From an uncultured Planctomycetaceae bacterium (lineage in GTDB: Bacteria > Planctomycetota > Planctomycetia > Pirellulales > UBA1268), in the NCBI GenBank assembly GCA_903919035.1, contig CAIXGY010000221.1, positions 1 through 40,550 of the forward strand: 40,550 nucleotides of DNA, written 5' to 3'. The notes below the pieces were generated by a model. It saw nothing but the letters and a program-made list of their open reading frames with translations. It ran no database searches and was not told the DNA's origin. The stretch's first letter is position 1, and every line of letters begins with the position of its first letter. Below are positions 26,230 to 33,514 of this stretch, in pieces. Both the position numbers and the translations under genes were made by a program.

Positions 26230-27111
26230 ATGATCAAGGCTGTCGAGACGAACGGGCACGCGTCGAATGCTGAGCACGACGGTGGCCACGTGGCCCGCCG
26301 TGTCCGGGTGAGGATCCTGAGGCAGGACGTCGCCGGGGGCGAGAGCTACTGGGAACGCTTCGAGGTGCCCCACGAGCCCAATATGAACGTCATCAGCGTG
26401 CTCCAAAAGGTGGCCGCGCAGGCGAAGTCGCAGGACGGCCGCGCGGTGGCGCCGGTCGCCTGGGATTGCTCCTGTCTGGAGGAGGTCTGCGGCTCCTGCA
26501 CCATGCTCATCAATGGCCGCACGCGGATGGCCTGCTCGGCGCTGGTCGACAAACTGCTCGACGAGTCCGAGGAGATCGAGCTTCGGCCGATGTCGAAGTT
26601 TCCGGTCGTCCGAGATCTCGTTGTCGATCGGCGGCGTCTGTTCCGTTCGCTGGAGCGGGTGCAGGCCTGGGTCCCGGTCGACGATTCGTATGACCATGGC
26701 CCGGGGCCGCGGATCTCGCCTCGGGAACAGGAAGACGCCTATCCGCTGTCCACGTGCATCAGTTGTGGGTGCTGCCTCGAGGCCTGTCCGCAGTTCACGA
26801 AGATCGAGGTGGTGCGGCGGGACGGGGAGTCGGAGGCCGATTTCGTGAAGCGGCGGAAGGCGGCGTTCGACGCCGGGTTCGTCGGCGCCCACGCGATCAG
26901 CCAGTCGATGCTGTTCAACGCGCATCCGACTGGCGGGATGATCGCGGGCGAGCGGCTGGAGACGCTGACAGGTCAGGGTGGTATCCAGGTCTGCGGCAAC
27001 GCGCAAAACTGCGTGGCCGTCTGCCCGAAGAGCATTCCTCTCACGCGGTCGATCGCCAGGGCCGGCCGAGCCGCGACCGTATGGGCGATCAAGAAACTGT
27101 TCGACCGCTGA
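26230..27111 (+). CDS. sdhB: Succinate dehydrogenase iron-sulfur subunit
   Basis: Carries electrons from FAD to the quinone site through three iron-sulfur clusters. The 293-residue protein has the [2Fe-2S] ligands CLEEVCGSC and a later Cys (TRMAC) and the [4Fe-4S]/[3Fe-4S] motifs CISCGCCLEACP and CGNAQNCVAVCP. A tail of about 20 residues with several His (NGHASNAEHDGGHVARR) precedes the ferredoxin domain. GGAGA at 26218-26222 supports ATG 26230. It ends 12 bases before the stop of the convergent citrate synthase gene, without a visible terminator between them. Confidence 0.96.
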   Translation: MIKAVETNGHASNAEHDGGHVARRVRVRILRQDVAGGESYWERFEVPHEPNMNVISVLQKVAAQAKSQDGRAVAPVAWDCSCLEEVCGSCTMLINGRTRMACSALVDKLLDESEEIELRPMSKFPVVRDLVVDRRRLFRSLERVQAWVPVDDSYDHGPGPRISPREQEDAYPLSTCISCGCCLEACPQFTKIEVVRRDGESEADFVKRRKAAFDAGFVGAHAISQSMLFNAHPTGGMIAGERLETLTGQGGIQVCGNAQNCVAVCPKSIPLTRSIARAGRAATVWAIKKLFDR

Positions 27112-27123
27112 ACGGCCGGGAAC

Positions 27124-28275
27124 TCAGCCGCGGGCGGCGAGCGGCAGGTAGTCCCGGGGCGCTGCCCCGGTGTAGATCGACAGCGGACGGATGATCCGGT
27201 TGTCGCCCACCTGCTCGATGACGTGGGCCGTCCAGCCGCTCATGCGGGCCACGACGAAGATCGGCGTGAACACGTTCACCGGCAGGCCGAGCGCGTGATA
27301 GACCCGGGCCGCGGGCCAGTCGAGGTTGGGCTTGAGCGCCTTGGCGGCAAGCATGATCCGCTCGACGCGATCGGCGAGATCCTCGAGCGCGTCTCCGGCC
27401 GTGCCCCGCACCATCTCCCGGCACATCGTGCCCAGGAGCTTCGCCCGCACGTCGCCGTCCTTGTACACGCGATGGCCGAAGCCCATCACCACCCGCTTGG
27501 CGGCGAATTGTTCGTGCACCCAGGCCTCGGCACGGTCGGCGGTCCCGATCGCGCCGAGCACCTCCAACACCTTCTCGTTGGCGCCGCCGTGGAGCGGACC
27601 CTTCAGCGCGCCGATGGCGGCGGTGATGCACGAGTGCATGTCGGAGCCCGTCGAGGCCACCGTGCGGGCCGCGAACGTCGAGGCGTTGAATTCGTGCTCC
27701 GCGTAGAGCACGAGCGTGGTGCCGAAGATCGCGGCGTGCGGCGCGGCGGGGGCCCGGCCGGTGAGTCGCTCGAGGAGCGCCGTGGCCAGCGAGCCTGACG
27801 GCCACGGCGCCACCGGTCGGCCGGCCGCAAGGTCGAGCCAGGCTGCGAGGAGCGCCGGGACCTGGCCCAGGAGCCGTTCCGCCTGCACGAGGAGCGCCGT
27901 CCGGTCGCCCGGGGTGTCGTCGCGCTCGACGAGCCCCAGCATGCTCACGCCGGTTCGCAGGGCGTCCATCGGCGCGGCGTCGGGCCGGGCCGCGGCGAGC
28001 CGTGCCAGGGCGTCGAGCGCGGCGGCGGGCAGCGAACGAGCTGCGGCCGCGACGCGGTCGCCGAAGGCGGCATGTTCGCGCTGCGTGGGCAGTTGACCGT
28101 GCAGCAGCAGGTATGCCACTTCCTCGAAGTCACCCGCGCGGGCCAGCGGCTCGATGTCGTAGCCCCGGTAGCGGAGCGTGCCTTCGAGCGAGGCAATCGC
28201 GGTGGTGCCCGCGACCACGCCCGCCAGCCCCTTGGCGAACTCCGTGGCGGCGGCTGGGTTCGGCGTGGCGCTCAT
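27124..28275 (-). CDS. Citrate synthase / 2-methylcitrate synthase
   Basis: Condenses acetyl-CoA or propionyl-CoA with oxaloacetate. The 383-residue protein has the family's catalytic motifs: GPLHGGANE (first His), GFGHRVYK (second His) and PNLDWPAARVYHALGLP (Asp), followed by FTPIFVVARMSGWTAHVIEQ. This short form, with MHSCITAAIGALKGPLHGG, belongs to the citrate synthase II/PrpC-like group, which cannot be split reliably by eye. The ATG overlaps the TGA of the preceding lyase gene (ATGA), which favours the methylcitrate role; PrpD is not in the window, and plain citrate synthase remains possible. Confidence 0.9.
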   Translation of the reverse strand: MSATPNPAAATEFAKGLAGVVAGTTAIASLEGTLRYRGYDIEPLARAGDFEEVAYLLLHGQLPTQREHAAFGDRVAAAARSLPAAALDALARLAAARPDAAPMDALRTGVSMLGLVERDDTPGDRTALLVQAERLLGQVPALLAAWLDLAAGRPVAPWPSGSLATALLERLTGRAPAAPHAAIFGTTLVLYAEHEFNASTFAARTVASTGSDMHSCITAAIGALKGPLHGGANEKVLEVLGAIGTADRAEAWVHEQFAAKRVVMGFGHRVYKDGDVRAKLLGTMCREMVRGTAGDALEDLADRVERIMLAAKALKPNLDWPAARVYHALGLPVNVFTPIFVVARMSGWTAHVIEQVGDNRIIRPLSIYTGAAPRDYLPLAARG

Positions 28276-29204
28276 GGACGGGTCTCCGCAGGGTTGACGA
28301 CGGCCCGGTGCCGCTCGGGATGTCGAGGATCGTAGCCCAGGAGGTCGTAGAGCTCCTCCCGCGACTGCATGAGGTCGAGCAGGCTCTCCTGCGTCGCCTC
28401 GGCCCCCAGCACGGCCAGCCCCGCCTCCATCGCCTTCATGGCAAGCCGCAGCAGCGTGACCGGGTAGAGAACAGCGGCGAAGCCGAGGCCGGAGAGATCG
28501 GGCAACGTCATGAGCGGGCCGGCGCCGAACTCCGTCATGTTGGCCATGAGCGGGGCGATGCCGGCGAACTCACGGCCGACCCTCGCGAACTCCTCGCGCC
28601 GGGCAAGAGCCTCCGGAAACAGCCAGTTCGCGCCGGCGCCGCGATACGCGTGGAGGCGCAGGATGCAGTCGTCGAGACCGTGCACCGCACGGGCGTCGCT
28701 GCGGCCGATGATCACCGTCCGCGGATCGCTGCGGCCCGCGCAGGCGGCCAGGATCTTGTCGGTCATCTCCGCGGATTCGATGACCTGCTTGCCCGCCAGA
28801 TGGCCGCACCGCTTGTCGGCCTCGCGTTGATCCTCGAGCTGGATCGCGGCGGCACCGGCGGCTTCGAGCAGCCGCACCGTTTCCTCCACGTCGCGCGGGC
28901 CGCCGAAACCGGTGTCGGCATCTACGATGACCGGCAGGGTCGTGGATCGGGCGAGGATGCGGGTCTGCTCGACCAACTGGTCGCGGGTGAACAGTCCGAT
29001 GTCGGGCACCCCGAGCGTGCCGGCGGAGAAGGCGGCCCCCGACAGATAGACGGCGTCGAAGCCCGCCCGCTCCACCAGCGCGGCGGCCAGGGCGAAGGGC
29101 GCGCCGACGATGCCGAGCGTGCCCTGGGAGGCGGCGCGGTGGAGCGCCGCGCCGCCCGCGGCGGTGGCGGGGCCGGTGGGCGCGGGGGAGCGGGTCGTGT
29201 CCAT
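28272..29204 (-). CDS. prpB: Isocitrate lyase/PEP mutase family protein, probable 2-methylisocitrate lyase
   Basis: In the methylcitrate cycle this enzyme splits 2-methylisocitrate into succinate and pyruvate. The 310-residue TIM-barrel protein has AVYLSGAAFSAG, VDADTGFGG (metal-binding Asp), IQLEDQREADKRCGHLAGK, containing the KxCGH active-site loop typical of PrpB, and IIGRSDA. An N-terminal tail of about 20 Ala/Gly/Pro-rich residues is unusual. Family members include oxaloacetate decarboxylase and carboxyvinyl-phosphonate mutase, so the substrate is inferred from the motif and from the overlapping synthase gene. Its succinate product could feed the adjacent sdhCAB. It starts at ATG 29204, divergent from the membrane protein gene. 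Confidence 0.82.
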   Translation of the reverse strand: MDTTRSPAPTGPATAAGGAALHRAASQGTLGIVGAPFALAAALVERAGFDAVYLSGAAFSAGTLGVPDIGLFTRDQLVEQTRILARSTTLPVIVDADTGFGGPRDVEETVRLLEAAGAAAIQLEDQREADKRCGHLAGKQVIESAEMTDKILAACAGRSDPRTVIIGRSDARAVHGLDDCILRLHAYRGAGANWLFPEALARREEFARVGREFAGIAPLMANMTEFGAGPLMTLPDLSGLGFAAVLYPVTLLRLAMKAMEAGLAVLGAEATQESLLDLMQSREELYDLLGYDPRHPERHRAVVNPAETRP

Positions 29205-29246
29205 GCGCGTGGGCTATCCTGTCGGGTTGCTGAGCCGGAGTTATAG

Positions 29247-30881
29247 GTGTTCGCGATGTCGGGCGGAAGCAGTCGGTTGCGATCGGCGGCGGTGCGGGCG
29301 ACCGGCGAGGTGCTCGCGGCGGCGGCGCTGTTCGCGGCCGCTGGCGCCTGGCCGACGCCCGACATCAACGAGAGTGTCTACCTGACGAAGGCGCTCCACC
29401 GCGCTGATCCCGCCTGGTGTCGCGGCGACTTCTTTCTGGAGACTCCGGATGCGCACGGCGTGTTTTTCGTCGCGTTCGGCCCGCTGATCGCCGCCCTGCC
29501 TCCGGACTCGGCCGCCTGGGTCGGCCGCATCCTCGGGTGGCTGGCGCTGGCCGCCGGGTTTCGCCATGCGATCGCCCCCCTCGTCGACCGGTCGTGGGCG
29601 CGGATCCTCGCGGCAGCCATCTTTTCCATGGCCGTGCGCTACACGCCGGCGGCTGGCGAGTGGGTGATCGGCGGCTGCGAGGCGAAGGTGTTTGCATGGG
29701 CGGCGCTGCTCGCGGGCGTCGGCGAGGTGGTACGCGGCCGGCATGCGATCGCGTGGGTTCTGTGCGGCGCCGGCGCGGCGGTCCATCCGGTCGTGGGCGG
29801 CTGGGGCATGGTCGTCGTCGCAGCGACCTGGCTCGCGGGCCATCGACGAGACCAGGGGCCATCGTGGCGCGGCGTCACGTCGCCGGGCGTCGCCCCCACC
29901 GCGTGGCTCGTCGTCGGCGTGGCGCTCGCGGCCTGCGGGGCGGTGCCGGCCGCGCGGCTGTCGGCCGACGCCGACGCGGCCACGCGGGCCGCCGCGAATC
30001 TCATCTACGTGGTCGAGCGGCTGCCGCACCACCTCCTGCCACGCAGTTTCGCCGCCGGGCTCGTGGCCCGCCACCTGCTCGCCATAGCCGTGTGGTGGCT
30101 GCTCGCGCGGGATCTGCCCGCGACGGCGCCGCGGCGCCGGCTGACGCTCCTCGTGGGGGCGACCCTGATGCTGTCGCTCGTCGGCTGGCTCGTGTCGCTG
30201 GCGGAGCCGTGGGCGCCGGCCGTCGTGCACGGGGTGCTGCGGTTCTACTGGTTTCGGCTCGCCGACGGGATCGTTCCTCTTGCGCTCGCGGCCACGGTCG
30301 CCGCCATCCTCGAGGACGACGGGCTCGTGTGCCGGGTGATTCGCGTCACCCCGGCTGTCGTCCGCGGAGTCGTCGTGGTCGCACTCGGCCTCGACCTCGG
30401 CGTGGAGGCGGCCCATTGGCCCCTGCCGGGCCGCGCGGTCGTCTCGCGGGCCGACCTGAAGGTCGATGCGCGCGCCTGGGCGGATGCATGTGCATGGGTG
30501 CGCGATCACGTCCCGAGCGACGCCTGCTTCCTCACGCCGCGTGCCAGTGCGTCGTTTCTCTGGCGGACGGGCCGTCGCGAGGTCGTGTGTTGGAAGAACA
30601 GCCCGCAGGACGCCCGGTCACTCGTCGAGTGGCGGCGGCGGATCGTCGACTGCCTGTCGCCCGATGACGGGATCACGCGCTTGGGGGCCTCGACCGCGGC
30701 ATTCGGGGCGGACCGCATGCGGGCGGTGGCGGCCCGCTACGGCGCGACCCATGCGATCGTGCCGCTCGACACCTGTGGCCTCGATGCGCTTCCCTTTCCG
30801 AGGCTCTACGCCAACGCCGGCTTCGCGGTGCTCAGGCTCGAGCCGCTCACGGCAGCCGCACGCCCAGGCGATCGGCCTTGA
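29247..30881 (+). CDS. Multi-pass membrane protein, resembles DUF6798 proteins
   Basis: A 544-residue protein with about ten hydrophobic helices between residues 20 and 395 and a soluble C-terminal domain (about 405-540). The loop after the first helix, INESVYLTKALHRADPAWC and DFFLETPDAH, resembles planctomycete membrane proteins annotated with DUF6798. The loop-first, many-helix layout is reminiscent of GT-C glycosyltransferases, but no catalytic motif is certain. The soluble part has WVRDHVPSDACFLTPR and YGATHAIVPLDTCGL, which fits proteins that read a substrate or sugar acceptor outside the membrane; this is inference. GTG 29247 has GGAG 6 bases upstream; ATG 29256 is an alternative. The 3' end overlaps the convergent small gene by 35 bases. 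Confidence 0.8.
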   Translation: MFAMSGGSSRLRSAAVRATGEVLAAAALFAAAGAWPTPDINESVYLTKALHRADPAWCRGDFFLETPDAHGVFFVAFGPLIAALPPDSAAWVGRILGWLALAAGFRHAIAPLVDRSWARILAAAIFSMAVRYTPAAGEWVIGGCEAKVFAWAALLAGVGEVVRGRHAIAWVLCGAGAAVHPVVGGWGMVVVAATWLAGHRRDQGPSWRGVTSPGVAPTAWLVVGVALAACGAVPAARLSADADAATRAAANLIYVVERLPHHLLPRSFAAGLVARHLLAIAVWWLLARDLPATAPRRRLTLLVGATLMLSLVGWLVSLAEPWAPAVVHGVLRFYWFRLADGIVPLALAATVAAILEDDGLVCRVIRVTPAVVRGVVVVALGLDLGVEAAHWPLPGRAVVSRADLKVDARAWADACAWVRDHVPSDACFLTPRASASFLWRTGRREVVCWKNSPQDARSLVEWRRRIVDCLSPDDGITRLGASTAAFGADRMRAVAARYGATHAIVPLDTCGLDALPFPRLYANAGFAVLRLEPLTAAARPGDRP

Positions 30882-31161
30882 GCCGCAGCGCGTGGGCAAA
30901 GGCCGGAAAGGGATACTTCCTGCCACGGCGGATCGCCCAGACGTAGGTCGCATCGACGAGATCCTCGGGCAACCGGCCGACGCGCACGAGCCGTGCGACC
31001 TCGTCGCAGAAGGCGACGTCGCGCGGGGCCTGGACGCGGAGGCCCGTCTTGAGTTGCTCCGCGAGCGTGTCGGTGGCGAGGTTCGCGGCGGCGGCCCTCG
31101 GCGGCGAGGTCGTCAGCGGCACCATCAGCCCGAGCGCGACGGCGACGGAGATGGATCGCAT
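30847..31161 (-). CDS. Small exported protein of unknown function
   Basis: A 104-residue protein with a signal peptide (MRSISVAVALGLMVPL, cleavage near AAAANLA). The mature part of about 80 residues is helical, with one Cys (VAFCDEVARL) and the segment DATYVWAIRRGRKYPFPAFAHALRL. I believe similar short exported proteins occur in planctomycetes, but no function is known. ATG 31161 is supported by GGAG 8 bases upstream; the frame extends to 31215 without a signal-like start. It overlaps the convergent membrane-protein gene by 35 bases. Confidence 0.7.
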   Translation of the reverse strand: MRSISVAVALGLMVPLTTSPPRAAAANLATDTLAEQLKTGLRVQAPRDVAFCDEVARLVRVGRLPEDLVDATYVWAIRRGRKYPFPAFAHALRLKADRLGVRLP

Positions 31162-31236
31162 GGCATGAACTCCGGGGCGGCGGAGGGTCGCAGCCGGGCT
31201 GGCGGGCGTCAACATCGGCCGTCTCGCGCGACTGAT

Positions 31237-31485
31237 CCGTGAGCCTCACGGGCCGACGCGCGCAACCGGTTCGGGTCTGCCCACACCCTCTCGCCGGACG
31301 CTCGCTGGCATCCTGCCCTGCGCTCACTCGGGGGTGCCTTCGCTCCCGCCCTCCGGGCTGCGCTCGGCCACCTACGCCGTCTCGAGGGGATGGGCAGCCC
31401 CGAACCTTCCTGGCGTCCGCTGGGCAAGGCGTGGGCGTCCCCGACGCCGGTTGGGCGTGTTGAGGCCCGAGGATCACGGGGGAGC
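31237..31485. repeat. Dispersed repeat, copy 2, with inverted-repeat ends
   Basis: This 270-base gene-free stretch between the small exported protein and tyrS holds the second repeat copy. The part 31387-31436 matches 1-50, and 31468-31478 matches 207-217. GGTTCGGGTCTGCCCACACC at 31268-31287 is an imperfect reverse complement (about 17 of 20) of 31387-31406, so the unit can fold back over about 100 bases. A small palindrome CCGTGAGCCTCACGG lies at 31237-31251. The conserved block ends 12 bases from the tyrS stop. No gene is apparent in it. Confidence 0.65.
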
Positions 31486-31489
31486 CGTG

Positions 31490-32767
31490 TCACACGAACC
31501 GGGCGAGGGCGTAGGATTTCTTCCCTGATCGCAGCACGAGCGTGGTCGAGCCCGCGAGATCCCGGGCCGTGAGCCGGCTGGCGGGGTCGGTGACGCGGCG
31601 GTTGTTGACGTAGGCCCCACCCTGCTCGACGGTGCGGCGGGCGGCGCTCGTGCTGGCCGCGAGTCCGGTGGCCTTGAGAGCCTCCACGAGCGGCAGGCCG
31701 TCGGCTTCGAGCACACCGCGGGCGAAGGCGTGGCTGGGCACGTCGGCGAAGATCTCGGCGAGGGCCGCGTCATCGAGGCTCGCGATTTCGGCGCCGAAGA
31801 GGATCTCCGTCGCCTGGCGGGCGGCGGCCAGACCCTGCTCGCCGTGCACGAGGCGGGTGAGTTCCTCCGCCAGCCGCTTCTGCGTGTCGCGGGCGGCGGG
31901 ATTCGTCGCCCGCCGGGAGTCGAGCGCACCGATCTCTTCGAGCGGCAACTCGGCGAGCCGGTGCAGGCACCGGCCGGCGTCGTCGTCCTCGAGGTTGATC
32001 CAGTATTGATAGAACCGATAGGGGCTCGTGCGGCGCGGGTCGAGCCAGACCGCGCCCGACGCGGTCTTGCCCATCTTCGTGCCGTCGGCCTTGGTGAGCA
32101 GCGGGCAGGTGATGCCGTGAAGCTCACGGCCGCGGAGTCGGCGGCCGAGCTCGATGCCCGCGGTGATGTTGCCCCACTGGTCGCTGCCGCCGATCTGCAC
32201 GCGGCAGTCGAGTGCGTCGGAGAGGTGCACGAAGTCCCAGGCCTGGAGGAGCATGTAGCTGAACTCGGTGTAGGAGATGCCCCCCTCCCGCTCGAGGCGG
32301 CTCTTCACGGAGTCCTTGCCGAGCATCTGTCCGAGCGGCACGTGCTTGCCGACGTCGCGGAGAAACTCGAGATAGCCCACGCCCCGCATCCAGTCGCCGT
32401 TGTTCACCACGTGGACCCGACCGCCGGCCGAGGCCAGGACGGCGCGGATCTGTCGCTCGACGGCGGCGACGTTGGAGGCGAGCTCGTCGGCCGAAAGCAG
32501 GTTTCGCTCCTCGCTGCGGCCGCTCGGGTCGCCGATCATGCCCGTGGCACCCCCCACGAGCGCCACCGGCTCGTGACCCGCCGCGGCCACGCGTCGCAGC
32601 AGCACGAGGGCCACGAGGTGGCCCACGTGGAGGCTGTCGGCCGTCGGGTCGAAGCCTGCGTAGACGCGGCGGCCCGGCTCGGTGAGCCACCGCCCGAGCG
32701 CGGCCGGGTCGGTGGCCTGCTGCACGAGGCCCCGGGACGTGAAGTCGGCGAGCAGATCGGAAGCCAT
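31490..32767 (-). CDS. tyrS: Tyrosyl-tRNA synthetase
   Basis: Charges tRNA-Tyr. The 425-residue class I enzyme has FDPTADSLHVGHL (HIGH motif as HVGH), GGATGMIGDPSGRSEER, the tyrosine-site motif QIGGSDQWGNI, KADGTKMGKT in place of KMSKS, and a C-terminal S4 RNA-binding domain (AARRTVEQGGAYVNNRRV). The bacterial TyrRS length is about 420. ATG 32767 follows the TGA of ispD by 2 bases; a GTG at 32773 would overlap it, so the start is one of these two. The gene is the last of the giant protein-ispD-tyrS run, and the dispersed repeat follows directly. Confidence 0.96.
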   Translation of the reverse strand: MASDLLADFTSRGLVQQATDPAALGRWLTEPGRRVYAGFDPTADSLHVGHLVALVLLRRVAAAGHEPVALVGGATGMIGDPSGRSEERNLLSADELASNVAAVERQIRAVLASAGGRVHVVNNGDWMRGVGYLEFLRDVGKHVPLGQMLGKDSVKSRLEREGGISYTEFSYMLLQAWDFVHLSDALDCRVQIGGSDQWGNITAGIELGRRLRGRELHGITCPLLTKADGTKMGKTASGAVWLDPRRTSPYRFYQYWINLEDDDAGRCLHRLAELPLEEIGALDSRRATNPAARDTQKRLAEELTRLVHGEQGLAAARQATEILFGAEIASLDDAALAEIFADVPSHAFARGVLEADGLPLVEALKATGLAASTSAARRTVEQGGAYVNNRRVTDPASRLTARDLAGSTTLVLRSGKKSYALARFV

Positions 32768-32769
32768 GG

Positions 32770-33510
32770 TCACCGCCAGACGTCGTCGCCTGCGAAGGGG
32801 TGCGCGGGGCCGCCGAGCCGCGGTGTCGGCAGGGCCTTGAGGGCCTGTTCCGCGAGTTTCAGATCCTCCCGGCTGGTGATCTTCATGTTGATCGGCGAGC
32901 CGGGCACGACGGCCACGGCATGGCCGAGCGCCTCGACCGCCTGGGCCTCGTCGGTGGGCCGGTCGGCTGGGGCGGCGGCGAAGGCCCGCATCAACAGGTC
33001 CCGGGAAAAGACCTGCGGTGTCTGGGCCTCCCAGAGACCGGTGCGATCGACCGTCTCCGTGATGACGTTGCCGGGGCCGACCCGCTTGAGCGTTCCGGCC
33101 ACGGGGATCGCGAGGATGGCCGCGCCCGTCCGGCCGCCGACCTCGAAGACCCGGTCGATCCAGGCCTGCGCGATGCAGGGTCGGGCGGCGTCGTGGATGG
33201 CCACCGTGTCGATGGCCGGGTCGAGTTTCTCGAGGCCGCGGCGCACCGACTCGGCCCGGTGGGCGCCGCCTTCGGCAAGGGTGATGCCCATGAAGGCCAG
33301 GTTGGCACCGAACTTTTCGACGAAGGCCGCGCGGTCCTCCGGCGCAACGACCACCACGACCTGCTTCACGTCGGGGCGATCGATGAACTTTTCGGCCGAG
33401 TGGATCCAGACCGGCCGGCCGGCCAGCGGCGCGAACGGTTTCTTGTAATTCGCGTCGTTGAAGCGGCTGCTCTGGCCCGCGGCCGCGAGGATCACGCCAA
33501 AGGTCGGCAT
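32770..33510 (-). CDS. ispD: 2-C-methyl-D-erythritol 4-phosphate cytidylyltransferase
   Basis: Third step of the non-mevalonate (MEP) isoprenoid pathway: couples CTP to methylerythritol 4-phosphate. The 246-residue protein has the nucleotide-binding loop VILAAAGQSSRF (Ser where Gly is common), the lysine KKPFAPLAGRPVW, HDAARPC, PVAGTLKRV, EAQTPQVF and TDEAQAVE. A C-terminal tail of about 20 residues (GGPAHPFAGDDVWR) goes beyond the usual end. ATG 33510 is 4 bases after the stop of the giant protein gene, and its end overlaps or touches tyrS, indicating co-transcription. Confidence 0.92.
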   Translation of the reverse strand: MPTFGVILAAAGQSSRFNDANYKKPFAPLAGRPVWIHSAEKFIDRPDVKQVVVVVAPEDRAAFVEKFGANLAFMGITLAEGGAHRAESVRRGLEKLDPAIDTVAIHDAARPCIAQAWIDRVFEVGGRTGAAILAIPVAGTLKRVGPGNVITETVDRTGLWEAQTPQVFSRDLLMRAFAAAPADRPTDEAQAVEALGHAVAVVPGSPINMKITSREDLKLAEQALKALPTPRLGGPAHPFAGDDVWR

Positions 33511-33514
33511 GGCG

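Noticed and set aside
31216-31489. Short open frames in the repeat region before tyrS
   Set aside because: They are on both strands, have no consistent start or motif, and lie in a dispersed repeat.
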